From Planctomycetota bacterium (GTDB lineage Bacteria; Planctomycetota; UBA1135; UBA2386), in assembly GCA_947455805.1 (NCBI GenBank), contig CANGSN010000043.1, forward strand, positions 1-12,990: DNA of 12,990 nt. The letters are read 5' to 3'. Below the pieces are notes generated by a model. It was not told the origin of the DNA and did not search any database. It saw only the letters and a list, made by a program, of their open reading frames with translations. Shown in pieces: positions 1-6,839 of this stretch. The translations under genes and the position numbers were made by a program. Positions within the stretch are counted from its first letter, which is position 1. The number at the start of each line of letters is the position of its first letter.

Positions 1-1
1 A

Positions 2-766
2 CTGCCGCCGCGCGCGCGCCGCTTCGGCGAAGGCACGCTGCACGACAGCGACGGCAAGGCCCTGGCGAACGCGTTCGTGCGCGCCATCGGCAGCGACGAA
101 TGGGCGCGCAGCGACGAGTTCGGGCGCTTCCGCGTGCTGCTGCCGACGTCGCCGGCGAACCTGCTGGTGCACGCGCCCGGCAGTGGGGAAGCCCTCGCCG
201 GCATGAGTGGCGTCGGCGAGCCGTTCGCCTGCGAACGCAGCGAAGGCGTCGTGCCAGTGCCCGAACTCGCCCTCGCCGCCGGCCACGCGCTGCGCGGCAC
301 GGTGCGCGACCCACGCGGCCTGCCGGTCGAAGGCGTGCCGATCGTCGTGCGCAGTGCGCGCCTGCAGCGCACGGTCGTGAGCGGCGTGGGTGGCACGTTC
401 CAGCTCGGCGGCCTGCTGGCGGATCGCTACGAGATCCAGCCGTTCGCGCACCTCGGTGCGGTCGGCCTCGCCACCGAGGTCGCGGTCGAAGCGCCGGTGG
501 TCGCCGTCGACGTCGCGCTGCGGACAATGGACGAAGTGCGGCTGCGTGTGCTCGACGAACAAGGCGCGCCGTGTGCGGCATTGCATGTCGCCAGCACAAT
601 CGCCGGCCTGCGGCGCGGCGTCGGCCAGACCGACGAGCAGGGCTTCGTCGCCGTGCCGGTAGTGGGCGACGCCACCACGTTCGAGGTTCGCACGGCCGTC
701 GAGTTCGCGCCGGTGAGCGTGCGCCGCTTCGATGCTGCGGCGGCGACGCTGGTGGTCGCGCGCTGA
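2..766 (+). CDS. Secreted protein with carboxypeptidase-regulatory-like repeats (3' part, 5' end outside window)
   Basis: The reading frame is open from the first bases of the window, so this is the C-terminal 254 residues of a longer protein. A GTG at 77 is internal, because coding character continues upstream of it (frame starting at base 2). At least three repeats of a beta-sandwich type can be seen: a partial one with G(E)GTLHDSDGKALANAFV, a second with LRGTVRDPRGLPVEGVPIVV followed by GTFQLGGLLADRYEI, and a third with VRLRVLDEQGAPCAAL followed by GVGQTDEQGFVAVPV. The pattern 'G.V.D..G.P..G..V......T...G.F....L..G.Y.I' is that of the CarboxypepD_reg / Ig-like family. Such repeats are structural modules in exported or surface proteins of Planctomycetota and Bacteroidota. 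No catalytic domain lies in the visible part. The gene ends 27 bp before the next gene on the same strand and may be cotranscribed with it. Confidence 0.75.
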   Translation: MPPRARRFGEGTLHDSDGKALANAFVRAIGSDEWARSDEFGRFRVLLPTSPANLLVHAPGSGEALAGMSGVGEPFACERSEGVVPVPELALAAGHALRGTVRDPRGLPVEGVPIVVRSARLQRTVVSGVGGTFQLGGLLADRYEIQPFAHLGAVGLATEVAVEAPVVAVDVALRTMDEVRLRVLDEQGAPCAALHVASTIAGLRRGVGQTDEQGFVAVPVVGDATTFEVRTAVEFAPVSVRRFDAAAATLVVAR

Positions 767-793
767 GTTGCGGATCGCTTCCCTGGATCGAGC

Positions 794-1606
794 ATGTCGT
801 TCACGAAGTCCCCCAAGTTGACGGCGTCGGCGATCGCGGCCTGTGCCGCGGCGATCGTGTTCCTGACCATCATCCAATGGACGGCGACTCCTGCGGCACC
901 GTCCCAGGAGCCAGTGGTCCGAGGGGAGCCTGAGGCAGCGCTTGGCGCGACCTCCTCCGCTGGTGCGGTCGTCCCCGAAGCTGTTGTGCCAGTCCCGCTG
1001 CGTCAGGAGGCTCCCGTCGCGACGGCTCCCGTTGCTGCTGCGCCGGTCTTGACCTTGCAGGGATTCCTCGAGCGGAAGTTCTCCGCTGCTGGCGTACCGC
1101 GCTACGAGTCGGTCATGGGAGCGCTCGTCAGCGTGCGTGATGTGGAGCGTTCGTACAACACCAAAGGCAAGGAGCTCACTCCTGAGCAACGCGCGCAGTT
1201 GGATGCGTTGGTCCAGGCCTCGGTAGCGGAGCGCAAGCAGGTCTACGAGCGGATGGAATCGCTGCGTGCGACCGCGATCCAACGCTCCATCCATGCTGGC
1301 CGGTTCGTGGCCGTCGACAGTGCGTTCGCGTCCATGCAAGACTCAGACGCTGTGCGCGCCAAAGCTGCGAAGGCAGGTGTGGACCGAGCCATGGACGCGG
1401 CGCGCGAGCGTGTCGGCTTGCCCGACAGCGATTGGCTGTATGCGAGGGGCACATACTCCACCTGCCACGATGGGATCTCGCGCACCGTCGTGATCTGGTA
1501 CACGCGTTACGACGAACCTGAGTTCTTCGCCGCAGACCAGGAGAACCTCGTCACGAGAAGGCGCCACGATCGGCAATACGCCGAGTTCTTCGCGTCGCTG
1601 CCTTGA
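794..1606 (+). CDS. Membrane-anchored hypothetical protein, 270 aa
   Basis: I do not recognise a family. The N-terminus has a short basic stretch (MSFTKSPK), then a hydrophobic segment at about residues 10-28, which is a likely signal anchor. An Ala/Pro/Val-rich low-complexity linker follows at about 33-85 (repeats such as VVPEAVVPVP and APVATAPVAAAPV). From about residue 87 the protein is charged and mostly helical (for example ELTPEQRAQLDALVQASVAERKQ in pieces), and it ends in a compact region with WYTRYDEPEFFAADQE. This layout suggests a single-pass protein with a periplasmic helical domain on a flexible tether. The ATG at 794 was chosen because it precedes the hydrophobic segment directly; there is only a weak purine patch upstream. 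Its overall plan (270 aa, N-terminal anchor, helical domain) resembles the protein at 5195-6007, but clear homology is not visible. Confidence 0.7.
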   Translation: MSFTKSPKLTASAIAACAAAIVFLTIIQWTATPAAPSQEPVVRGEPEAALGATSSAGAVVPEAVVPVPLRQEAPVATAPVAAAPVLTLQGFLERKFSAAGVPRYESVMGALVSVRDVERSYNTKGKELTPEQRAQLDALVQASVAERKQVYERMESLRATAIQRSIHAGRFVAVDSAFASMQDSDAVRAKAAKAGVDRAMDAARERVGLPDSDWLYARGTYSTCHDGISRTVVIWYTRYDEPEFFAADQENLVTRRRHDRQYAEFFASLP

Positions 1607-1629
1607 TGGACGTCGGGCGCTGATCCGTT

Positions 1630-1663
1630 CCGCGGTCGCGAGCCGAAGCTCCAGCGACCGCGG
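1630..1663. terminator. Long hairpin between convergent genes, probable bidirectional terminator
   Basis: CCGCGGTCGC at 1630-1639 is a perfect inverted copy of GCGACCGCGG at 1654-1663. Inside it, GAGC (1640-1643) and GCTC (1648-1651) pair around a CGAA tetraloop, leaving a 2-nt CA bulge. The hairpin therefore has 14 bp and is very stable. It sits in the 69-bp gap between two convergent stop codons (1606 and 1676), as expected for a shared terminator. No T-tract follows on either side, so intrinsic termination is inferred from position and stability only. Confidence 0.6.
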
Positions 1664-1675
1664 CGGGCAACCGGC

Positions 1676-2749
1676 TCAGTTCAGCACGAGCACCGCGGCG
1701 TTGCTCAGCGTGAAGCCGAGCGGCGACGCATCGATCGCGACCGCCTGCGTGGTGATCAGGAAGCCCGGGAACCCGCTCGGCAGCGGGAACGGCGACGTCG
1801 CGCCACCTACCGCGTTCGTCAGGAACACGTTGCCCGCGATCAGCGGCTGCGACAGCGGCAGCCAGATCGAGCAGCCCGGCAGCAACGGCACGCCGGCCGG
1901 GTTGGCGCCGAGGCTCAGGTAGTTGAGGCCGATCGTGCCGACCGGAGCGTTCGTCTGGACGATCTGGATCGTCGTGCCGCCGGTCGGCGTGCCGACGTAG
2001 GCGTCCTGGAACGTGCCCGAGCCGACCGGGCAGCCGATGCCGACGATGCCGACCTGGCCCGGCAGCAGGTAGGTGACGGACAGCGTCGGCGGGGTCGGCG
2101 GGGTCGTGGCGCTCTCGCGCGACGAGATGCGGCGCGCGGTGGAGGGCACCGTTTCGTCGGCGATCTTGATCAGCCAGCCGAAGTTCTGGCTCGGGTTGTT
2201 CAGCCACGACTGCACGTCGGCGGCCGCCTGCTCGGACGGGTTCGAGCTGCCGGCACCGAGGCCGGGCATCGCCAGCGTGAAGCTCGGGGCCGCGGCGAAG
2301 TCACCGCCGGGGGTGGTCCAGAACGACGTCGACCAGAAAGTGTGCAACCACGTCGCATCGCCGGTCGCTGCCGCCGTGCCGCCGCCACCAGGGCCGCTGG
2401 CCGTCGAGTTGCCTTCGCCCCAAGCCCGCAGCACGCGGTGGCCGGTGGCGGGCGTCGGCAGGAAGACGGTCGACTGCACGACGTTCAGGTTGACGACCGC
2501 CGACAGCACCACGGCGTTGGCCGGCAGCGTGCCGGCGACGTCGAAGCGCAGCAAAGCGCGGCGGATGCTGCCGGTGGCGGTGACGCCACTGAAGACGCTC
2601 GGGCCCTTGCCGTTGCTGAGATTGCCGGTGGCGCTCTGGTAGAGCGTGTTGTCGAGGTTGCACGGCACCGAGACCGTGGTCTGTGCCGTCAGGGCACTGG
2701 TGGTGGCGAGGAGGAGCCCGCAGAGGGCCAGAAGGGACGAGTTCGTCAT
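1676..2749 (-). CDS. Secreted DNRLRE-type beta protein with lineage-type C-terminal domain, 357 aa
   Basis: The N-terminus MTNSSLLALCGLLLATTSALTA is a classical signal peptide with a likely cleavage after LTA. The N-terminal half matches the DNRLRE/CBM96-like pattern: 'DNTLYQ...SNGKGPSVFSG...RRALLRFDV...LPANAVVLSAVVNL', later 'GDATWLH' and 'AAADVQSWL...NFGWLIK'. This family forms beta-sandwich modules in extracellular proteins. The C-terminal 120 residues or so start near IGCPVGSGTFQDAYVGTP and run through LLPGCSIWLPLSQPLIAG to SPLGFTLSNAAVLVLN. They resemble a non-catalytic C-terminal domain often seen on secreted proteins of deep-branching Planctomycetota, possibly an export or surface-sorting domain. 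The start was placed at 2749 because it gives a clean signal peptide; the longer in-frame extension upstream is Arg-rich and overlaps the next gene. No Shine-Dalgarno is seen. The function in the cell is unknown. Confidence 0.75.
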   Translation of the reverse strand: MTNSSLLALCGLLLATTSALTAQTTVSVPCNLDNTLYQSATGNLSNGKGPSVFSGVTATGSIRRALLRFDVAGTLPANAVVLSAVVNLNVVQSTVFLPTPATGHRVLRAWGEGNSTASGPGGGGTAAATGDATWLHTFWSTSFWTTPGGDFAAAPSFTLAMPGLGAGSSNPSEQAAADVQSWLNNPSQNFGWLIKIADETVPSTARRISSRESATTPPTPPTLSVTYLLPGQVGIVGIGCPVGSGTFQDAYVGTPTGGTTIQIVQTNAPVGTIGLNYLSLGANPAGVPLLPGCSIWLPLSQPLIAGNVFLTNAVGGATSPFPLPSGFPGFLITTQAVAIDASPLGFTLSNAAVLVLN

Positions 2750-2832
2750 GGGGTGTGTGTCTCGAACGCTGCGATTGGGTGGCTCGGAAGGATAGCGGGT
2801 TCGCCTCGGCGTGCGGGTGGAGGCAGTGGCCG

Positions 2833-4482
2833 TCATTTCTTCAGACCGCCACCGCCACCACCGGCGTTGGCGGGTGCTCGCTGCTGGCCCACGACGAACG
2901 TCTCGCCGCCACCGACGCCAGCGAGGCTGCGCAGCAGGCTCAGGTTGGCCTCGCCGAGCCCGATGCAGTGGATGCGAATGCGGCGGAACGTGTTCATCCG
3001 GCGTGCGTCCTCGACGATCCACTCGTCCAGGATGTAGGGACCGTAGTAGTCGAGGCGGGGCGAACGGGCGGCGGCGGCGCCGTATTCGACGTCGACGACG
3101 ACCTGTTCCTCGCCGTAGTCGCGGTCGTTGATCTGGAAGTCGTCGGCCGACGGCGCGCCGTCGGAGAGCAGGAAGATCGTGTCGCAGCCGTCGGCGAGCG
3201 CCTTCTCGTCGACGTAGGCGGCGTCCATCGACAACCCGCCGGAGTGCACCGCGAAGGCGCGGCGCAGGCCGCCGTGCAGGTTGGTGCGGCCGCGCAGCCG
3301 GCCGTCCGGAGCGATCACCGGGTCGGCTTCGCCGAGCTTGATGTTGTCGAGCTCGCCCATCGCCTTGTCGATGTTGGCGCGCGTCGCCTTCACCAGGCCC
3401 TTGGTCGCCGCCAACGTGCCGGCTTCGGAACCGAACCAGACGATGCAGAACCACTGGTCGGGCGAGAGGCGCGACAGCGAGATGCGCAGCTGCTCGCGCG
3501 CGAGGTCCCAGCGCGTGTCGATCTTGTGCCAGGGCAGGTCGCTCTCGTCGAGGACTGCGTTCTTCGGCTTCTTCCGTTCGCCGGTGATCGGGCCCTTGTG
3601 CTCCTTCGGCACCTTCTTGCCCATCGAGTCGGACAGGTCGATGACGTAGCAGAAGCGCTCGCCGTCGCCGCCGATGCCGAAGAAGCTCGGCGCCGCCGAG
3701 GTCTGCGACGTGGTCTTCTTGACGTCACCGCGCGCCAGCACCTGCAGCCAGGAGGCCGGGTCCTCGAACGCCGCCGGCGCCTTCAGGATCGCCTGCAGCG
3801 TGCGCGCCATCTGCACCTTGCCGAGCTTCGACAGCCCGACCTTCGGATCGAGCAGGCCGATGTAGGCGGTCAGCGCCTCGCGATACTCGGCGTCGTTGAC
3901 GCGCGCGCGCGTCTCCCACAGCGCGAACGTCATCGCGCCGAGCAGCAGCATGCGTTCGCCGTCCTTCTTCGGGAACGCCGCACACGCCGGCTTGATGGCA
4001 GCGGTGACGTTGCCGCGCTTGCTGCTGCCGATCGCCGCGATCGCCGCCGCGCGTTGCCACGCCTGCTTGGCTTCGGCGGCGACGCCCTGCACGTCGAGTT
4101 CCCCGTTGTGGTCGGTCAGCACGCGCAGCGCTTGCACCCACAGCCAGGCGTCGGCGGGCTTCTGCTGGCCGAGGCGCAGCGTCGTCAGCGGCTCGACGAA
4201 CGGCGCCGAGTCGAACGAGCGGCCGAGGATCGAGGCGATCGTGTAGCGCGCATACTCGGCCTCGGCCTGCGGTTTCTGGTAGTCGGCGGCGAGCTGCTGC
4301 AGGGCCTTGTCGTCCTGCAGGGTCGCCAGGCGCTGCCGCCCGATCGTGTGGTAGCGGAACGCCAGCCGCGCGATGCACTCCTGGTAGCGCGCCAGTGGAT
4401 CGCGCGCGGGCTCGTGGGTCTGGGCGCCGACGAAGCCGGCAAGAAGGGTGGCGCTTGCCAAAATGTTCGCGTAGGGGTGCAT
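2833..4482 (-). CDS. Secreted VWA-domain protein, 549 aa
   Basis: The signal peptide is MHPYANILASATLLAGFVGA, with cleavage likely before QTHEP. Residues about 25-250 form an alpha-helical region of unrecognised family (Ala-, Leu- and Arg-rich, HEAT-like in feel). A von Willebrand factor A domain covers about 275-530, with a complete metal-ion-dependent adhesion site: DLSDS at 282-286, Thr400 in GRTNLHGGL, and Asp441 in LLSDGAPS. The domain should therefore bind a divalent cation and a protein ligand. A basic loop of about 30 residues (about 288-320, KEHKGPITGERKKPK) is inserted just after the first motif. The tail ends in a glycine run and LKK. The start at 4482 was preferred to an ATG nine codons upstream because it gives a better signal peptide. 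It lies upstream of the DNRLRE-type gene on the same strand with an 83-bp gap, so the two may be cotranscribed. The partner and role are unknown. Confidence 0.8.
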   Translation of the reverse strand: MHPYANILASATLLAGFVGAQTHEPARDPLARYQECIARLAFRYHTIGRQRLATLQDDKALQQLAADYQKPQAEAEYARYTIASILGRSFDSAPFVEPLTTLRLGQQKPADAWLWVQALRVLTDHNGELDVQGVAAEAKQAWQRAAAIAAIGSSKRGNVTAAIKPACAAFPKKDGERMLLLGAMTFALWETRARVNDAEYREALTAYIGLLDPKVGLSKLGKVQMARTLQAILKAPAAFEDPASWLQVLARGDVKKTTSQTSAAPSFFGIGGDGERFCYVIDLSDSMGKKVPKEHKGPITGERKKPKNAVLDESDLPWHKIDTRWDLAREQLRISLSRLSPDQWFCIVWFGSEAGTLAATKGLVKATRANIDKAMGELDNIKLGEADPVIAPDGRLRGRTNLHGGLRRAFAVHSGGLSMDAAYVDEKALADGCDTIFLLSDGAPSADDFQINDRDYGEEQVVVDVEYGAAAARSPRLDYYGPYILDEWIVEDARRMNTFRRIRIHCIGLGEANLSLLRSLAGVGGGETFVVGQQRAPANAGGGGGGLKK

Positions 4483-4501
4483 TGGGCGATCTCGATCGTT
4501 C

Positions 4502-4534
4502 CAAGCCAAGTCTCTATAGCAACCTCTTGGCTTG
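4502..4534 (-). promoter_or_regulatory. Candidate promoter and operator upstream of the VWA gene
   Basis: CAAGCCAAG (4502-4510) and CTTGGCTTG (4526-4534) form a perfect 9-bp inverted repeat with a 15-bp spacer. The spacer holds TATAGA on the - strand (4518-4513), a good -10 element that would start transcription a little over 20 nt upstream of the VWA start codon. No convincing -35 is seen. A repressor or activator half-site pair flanking a -10 is a common operator layout. The role is inferred from position alone. Confidence 0.35.
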
Positions 4535-4588
4535 AATGACCGCCAAGTGTCGATTGGCCAGGATCCCGGAAGGATCTTCGATGCCTAC

Positions 4589-4617
4589 TTGACGGTGGCG
4601 GATCGTGTCGATACCCT
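4589..4617 (+). promoter_or_regulatory. Candidate sigma-70-type promoter for the cysteine-rich protein operon
   Basis: TTGACG at 4589-4594 is followed after 17 bp by TACCCT at 4612-4617. The spacing is optimal and the -35 is one base from consensus; the -10 keeps the key T, A and final T. Transcription would begin near 4624, giving a short leader that contains the ribosome site. A small direct repeat, CCCTGTC CCCTGTC CCC, overlaps the -10. Confidence 0.45.
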
Positions 4618-4635
4618 GTCCCCTGTCCCCTGGAA

Positions 4636-4641
4636 AAGGAG
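4636..4641 (+). promoter_or_regulatory. Shine-Dalgarno that decides the start at 4649
   Basis: AAGGAG lies 7 nt before the ATG at 4649. The match and spacing are ideal, and the ATG begins a signal peptide, so this start is preferred to the in-frame ATG at 4532. Most other genes here lack such a site. Confidence 0.75.
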
Positions 4642-4648
4642 TTGGATC

Positions 4649-5191
4649 ATGGTCTCTGCTCTTGGCCGTATGTTTGTGATCCTGTGGATTGCTGTCTGCG
4701 GGGTCGCGCAGAACCCTTGTGAATGCGAAGTCACGAACAGGTATGATGTTGTGACTGCAAGTGGCACCTGCTTTATTCAGGGGCAGGGCCAAGTGTCCTG
4801 TGTTACTGCGGTGCTCGGTTCGATTCCGGGGGGGCGACTGGCGGCTCCTGGCATCTGTCTCCGTCAAGCAGGTGAAGCCACCATTTGTCCTGGGCCTGGA
4901 CAATGCACTTATGCTCCGATCAGGGTTGTGGTGACAGCAGTCAGCTGCGCATCCTCATGCTTGGGGGGCGCTTGTATGGAAGCGAAGCTGGATGGGGTAT
5001 CCTACACCCCGGCAGTGTTCGTCTGCGCGGGTGCACCGGGCGTGAATGTAGATTGTACTCCAGGTGCTGCGGGAAACAGCTGTGGCGCCGGAGACTTCGA
5101 TCGATTCGCGACGCTTAAGGATTCCAAGAACAGAACCGTTTTCGAGATTCGCTTCCGCTTTGGTTGCTACGACTGCTCCACTCCTCCGTGA
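4649..5191 (+). CDS. Cysteine-rich secreted hypothetical protein, 180 aa
   Basis: I do not recognise a family. The N-terminus MVSALGRMFVILWIAVCGVA is a signal peptide, with cleavage likely before QNPCEC. The mature part of about 160 residues contains 15 cysteines, mostly in short-spaced pairs (PCEC, CASSC, GCYDC) and in glycine/proline-rich loops. This suggests a small extracellular protein held together by many disulfides. The last 25 residues look like a single beta hairpin (RTVFEIRFRFGC). The codon use is less GC-biased than in the flanking genes, and the gene has a strong ribosome site unlike its neighbours; both suit a gene of foreign origin. It is followed after only 3 bp by the next gene, so the pair is probably an operon and the products may act together at the cell surface. 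Confidence 0.7.
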   Translation: MVSALGRMFVILWIAVCGVAQNPCECEVTNRYDVVTASGTCFIQGQGQVSCVTAVLGSIPGGRLAAPGICLRQAGEATICPGPGQCTYAPIRVVVTAVSCASSCLGGACMEAKLDGVSYTPAVFVCAGAPGVNVDCTPGAAGNSCGAGDFDRFATLKDSKNRTVFEIRFRFGCYDCSTPP

Positions 5192-5194
5192 CCT

Positions 5195-6007
5195 ATGCTG
5201 CTGCAGTCTCGATGGATCTTGGTGGTTCCCGCATTGCTGCTTCTCGGGCTGCTCATCCTGACGGCTGATAGATGCAGCTCGCCTCACCTGGAAAGGGCTG
5301 ATGGGCAAGGAGCTGATGAGGGTTTTCGCCCCCCGGCGAATGAGAGTAGCGTGTCCTCGGAGAGGGTCCGAGCCGGGGGTGGGGTCCAGCAGCCGGGCTC
5401 CGAGACTGGAAATGTGGAAGAAAAAGATGATCCCTTTGCTGGCCATCTCTTGGCAGCACCTGCAGAGCTACAAAGTGAGGCTAAGTACATCTTTCTCCTG
5501 CAGGCTGCAGATTTTGAGCAGAAGGTGCGGAGTATGCAGGTCGGAGCAGGAGATTGGTCTCGGGTTCTCGAAGAGTTGGATGCAAAGTTCGCGCAGCGCC
5601 TGCGTGTCGTGGCTGCCGAACACCTTGAAAAGGGCCGGGGCCTCTTGGTCGTCGAGGGTGGAGTCGACTTCATGAAGAGGGTCGGCGCAAACAAGTTCTT
5701 GTTGTCATCCAGTGGCCGAAAGCTGCATGGGCGAAGGAGTGATGTTCTTGTTATCATTGACCCGCCAGATCCCGAGCTCGAGAGGGCCGAATCATCATTT
5801 CTAGATGCTCGCGATGTCTACATCGCCGAGAAGCTAATACAATTTAATTCGGGTGCACCGAACGAGCGTGCCGAGAAGATTCGGCTGTTCCTAGAGAGGC
5901 GCAAGCAAGGAAAGAACGACTCTTCGATCTTCGGGGTTTCCGAAAATGACCTCGATTGGATCGAGATCGACGTTGACCAAGCACTCGTCAAGCCAAAGTC
6001 GCGATGA
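5195..6007 (+). CDS. Membrane-anchored hypothetical protein, 270 aa
   Basis: I do not recognise a family. A hydrophobic segment at about residues 7-24 (WILVVPALLLLGLLILT) is a signal anchor. There is a Cys shortly after it (TADRC), but the surrounding residues do not make a normal lipobox. Residues about 28-80 are polar and likely disordered. A domain with helices and beta strands follows (about 85-265), with segments such as RVVAAEHLEKGRG, DVLVIIDPPDPE and DLDWIEIDVDQ. The start codon lies 3 bp after the stop of the cysteine-rich gene with no visible Shine-Dalgarno, so translation is probably coupled to it. Base composition is lower in GC than the rest of the window (for example around 5835-5850). 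Function is unknown. Confidence 0.7.
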   Translation: MLLQSRWILVVPALLLLGLLILTADRCSSPHLERADGQGADEGFRPPANESSVSSERVRAGGGVQQPGSETGNVEEKDDPFAGHLLAAPAELQSEAKYIFLLQAADFEQKVRSMQVGAGDWSRVLEELDAKFAQRLRVVAAEHLEKGRGLLVVEGGVDFMKRVGANKFLLSSSGRKLHGRRSDVLVIIDPPDPELERAESSFLDARDVYIAEKLIQFNSGAPNERAEKIRLFLERRKQGKNDSSIFGVSENDLDWIEIDVDQALVKPKSR

Positions 6008-6260
6008 AGAGATGAAGAATCGGACGATTATGCGCCGTTATAGGCGCACTGGGGCACTCCTGTTCCCGCCGTGCGGGGGTGGTCTCCAAATCTCGAACGA
6101 CGCGAGATCTGTCAAGCGCGGAGGTGTGGCCCTAGCTCCGCTTGGGCACGACGCCTGCGGCCCAGTGTAGGTTCTCGGGCCTCTCGCGCCACTCCTCAAG
6201 GTTCTGAGTGACTGAGCAACCTGGTTCACCTTGTGGGGCGATTCTTGTCATGATGCGGCA
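6008..6260. other. Intergenic region with small hairpins, no gene seen
   Basis: No credible coding region or RNA gene is seen on either strand. TGCGCC (6031-6036) pairs with GGCGCA (6043-6048) around a 6-nt loop, 24 bp after the stop of the upstream gene, and may act as a weak terminator without a T-tract. CCCGC/GCGGG (6065-6077) and ATCTCG/CGAGAT (from about 6090 to 6110) are further small hairpins. The right end should hold the promoter of the flavoprotein gene, but I cannot point to a convincing one. Confidence 0.4.
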
Positions 6261-6809
6261 ATGGGCAAGCTGCATGCAGCGATCGACGACGACCTGCGCG
6301 CCTGGATCGGCGCGCAGCGCATGTTCTTCGTGGCGACGGCGCCGAGCGGCGACGGTGGGCACGTCAACTGCTCGCCGAAGGGTGGCGACCCGCTGGTCGT
6401 GCTCGGTCCGCACGAGGTCGCCTGGCTGGACCGCGTCGGCAGCGGCATCGAGACGATCGCGCACCTGCGCCAGAACGGCCGCATCTGCGTCATGCTGTGC
6501 GCGTTCGAAGGCGCGCCGCGCATCGTGCGGCTGCACGGCCGCGGCGAGGTGGTGACGAAGCAGCATGCGCGCTTCGCCGAGCTGCGCGCGCGGTTCCCGG
6601 GTCGCGAGCTCGGCACCCGTTCGATCGTGCGCGTCGACGTCACGCGCATCGGCGACTCGTGCGGCTTCGGCGTGCCGCTCTACCGGCACGAGGGCGGACG
6701 CGACCAGATGGGCAAGTGGTGCGACAAGAAGGGTGCTGCCGGCATCGACAGCTACGTGCGCGAGAAGAACGGGCTCAGCATCGATGGCCTGCCGGGCTTC
6801 CCGGACTGA
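6261..6809 (+). CDS. Pyridoxamine 5'-phosphate oxidase-like FMN-binding protein, 182 aa
   Basis: The whole protein fits the PPOX-like split-barrel flavoprotein family. The typical landmarks appear in order: AWIGAQRMFFVATAP near the start, HVNCSPKGGDPLVVL at about 33-47, VAWLDRVGSGIETIAHL, then GRICVMLCAFEGAPRIVRLHGRG, a VDVTRIGDSCGFGVPLY motif, and an MGKWCDKKG...YVREKNGLSIDGLPG tail. Members bind FMN or a related flavin as dimers, but most have no established substrate and this subfamily is not the pathway enzyme PdxH. The start at 6261 (MGKLH) was chosen because close relatives begin this way; 10 upstream in-frame codons look non-coding. It converges on rtcA with a 22-bp gap and shows no functional link to the RNA-repair genes. 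Confidence 0.85.
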   Translation: MGKLHAAIDDDLRAWIGAQRMFFVATAPSGDGGHVNCSPKGGDPLVVLGPHEVAWLDRVGSGIETIAHLRQNGRICVMLCAFEGAPRIVRLHGRGEVVTKQHARFAELRARFPGRELGTRSIVRVDVTRIGDSCGFGVPLYRHEGGRDQMGKWCDKKGAAGIDSYVREKNGLSIDGLPGFPD

Positions 6810-6826
6810 CCGTGCGTTCGCGTGCA

Positions 6827-6839
6827 GCGCCTCAGGCGC
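6827..6839 (-). terminator. Small GC hairpin spanning the rtcA stop codon
   Basis: GCGCC (6827-6831) and GGCGC (6835-6839) pair with the stop codon TCA/TGA in the loop. It sits at the convergent junction of rtcA and the flavoprotein gene. It is short and has no T-tract, so it may only slow the polymerase or be chance. Confidence 0.25.

Noticed and set aside
2750..3454. Extension of the DNRLRE-type protein upstream in frame
   Set aside because: The added residues are Arg-rich, overlap the VWA gene and would bury the signal peptide.
2683..4539. Long + strand open frame opposite the VWA gene
   Set aside because: It is antisense shadow with repetitive Arg/Val/Ala composition; the - strand has a signal peptide and a complete MIDAS.
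4604..4632. Tandem repeat CCCTGTC near the start of the cysteine-rich gene as a phase-variation tract
   Set aside because: Only about two and a half copies are present, too few for slipped-strand switching to be argued.
794..6007. Homology between the two 270-aa anchored proteins at 794-1606 and 5195-6007
   Set aside because: Only the length, the anchor and a loosely similar helical plan agree; no motif could be aligned with confidence by eye.
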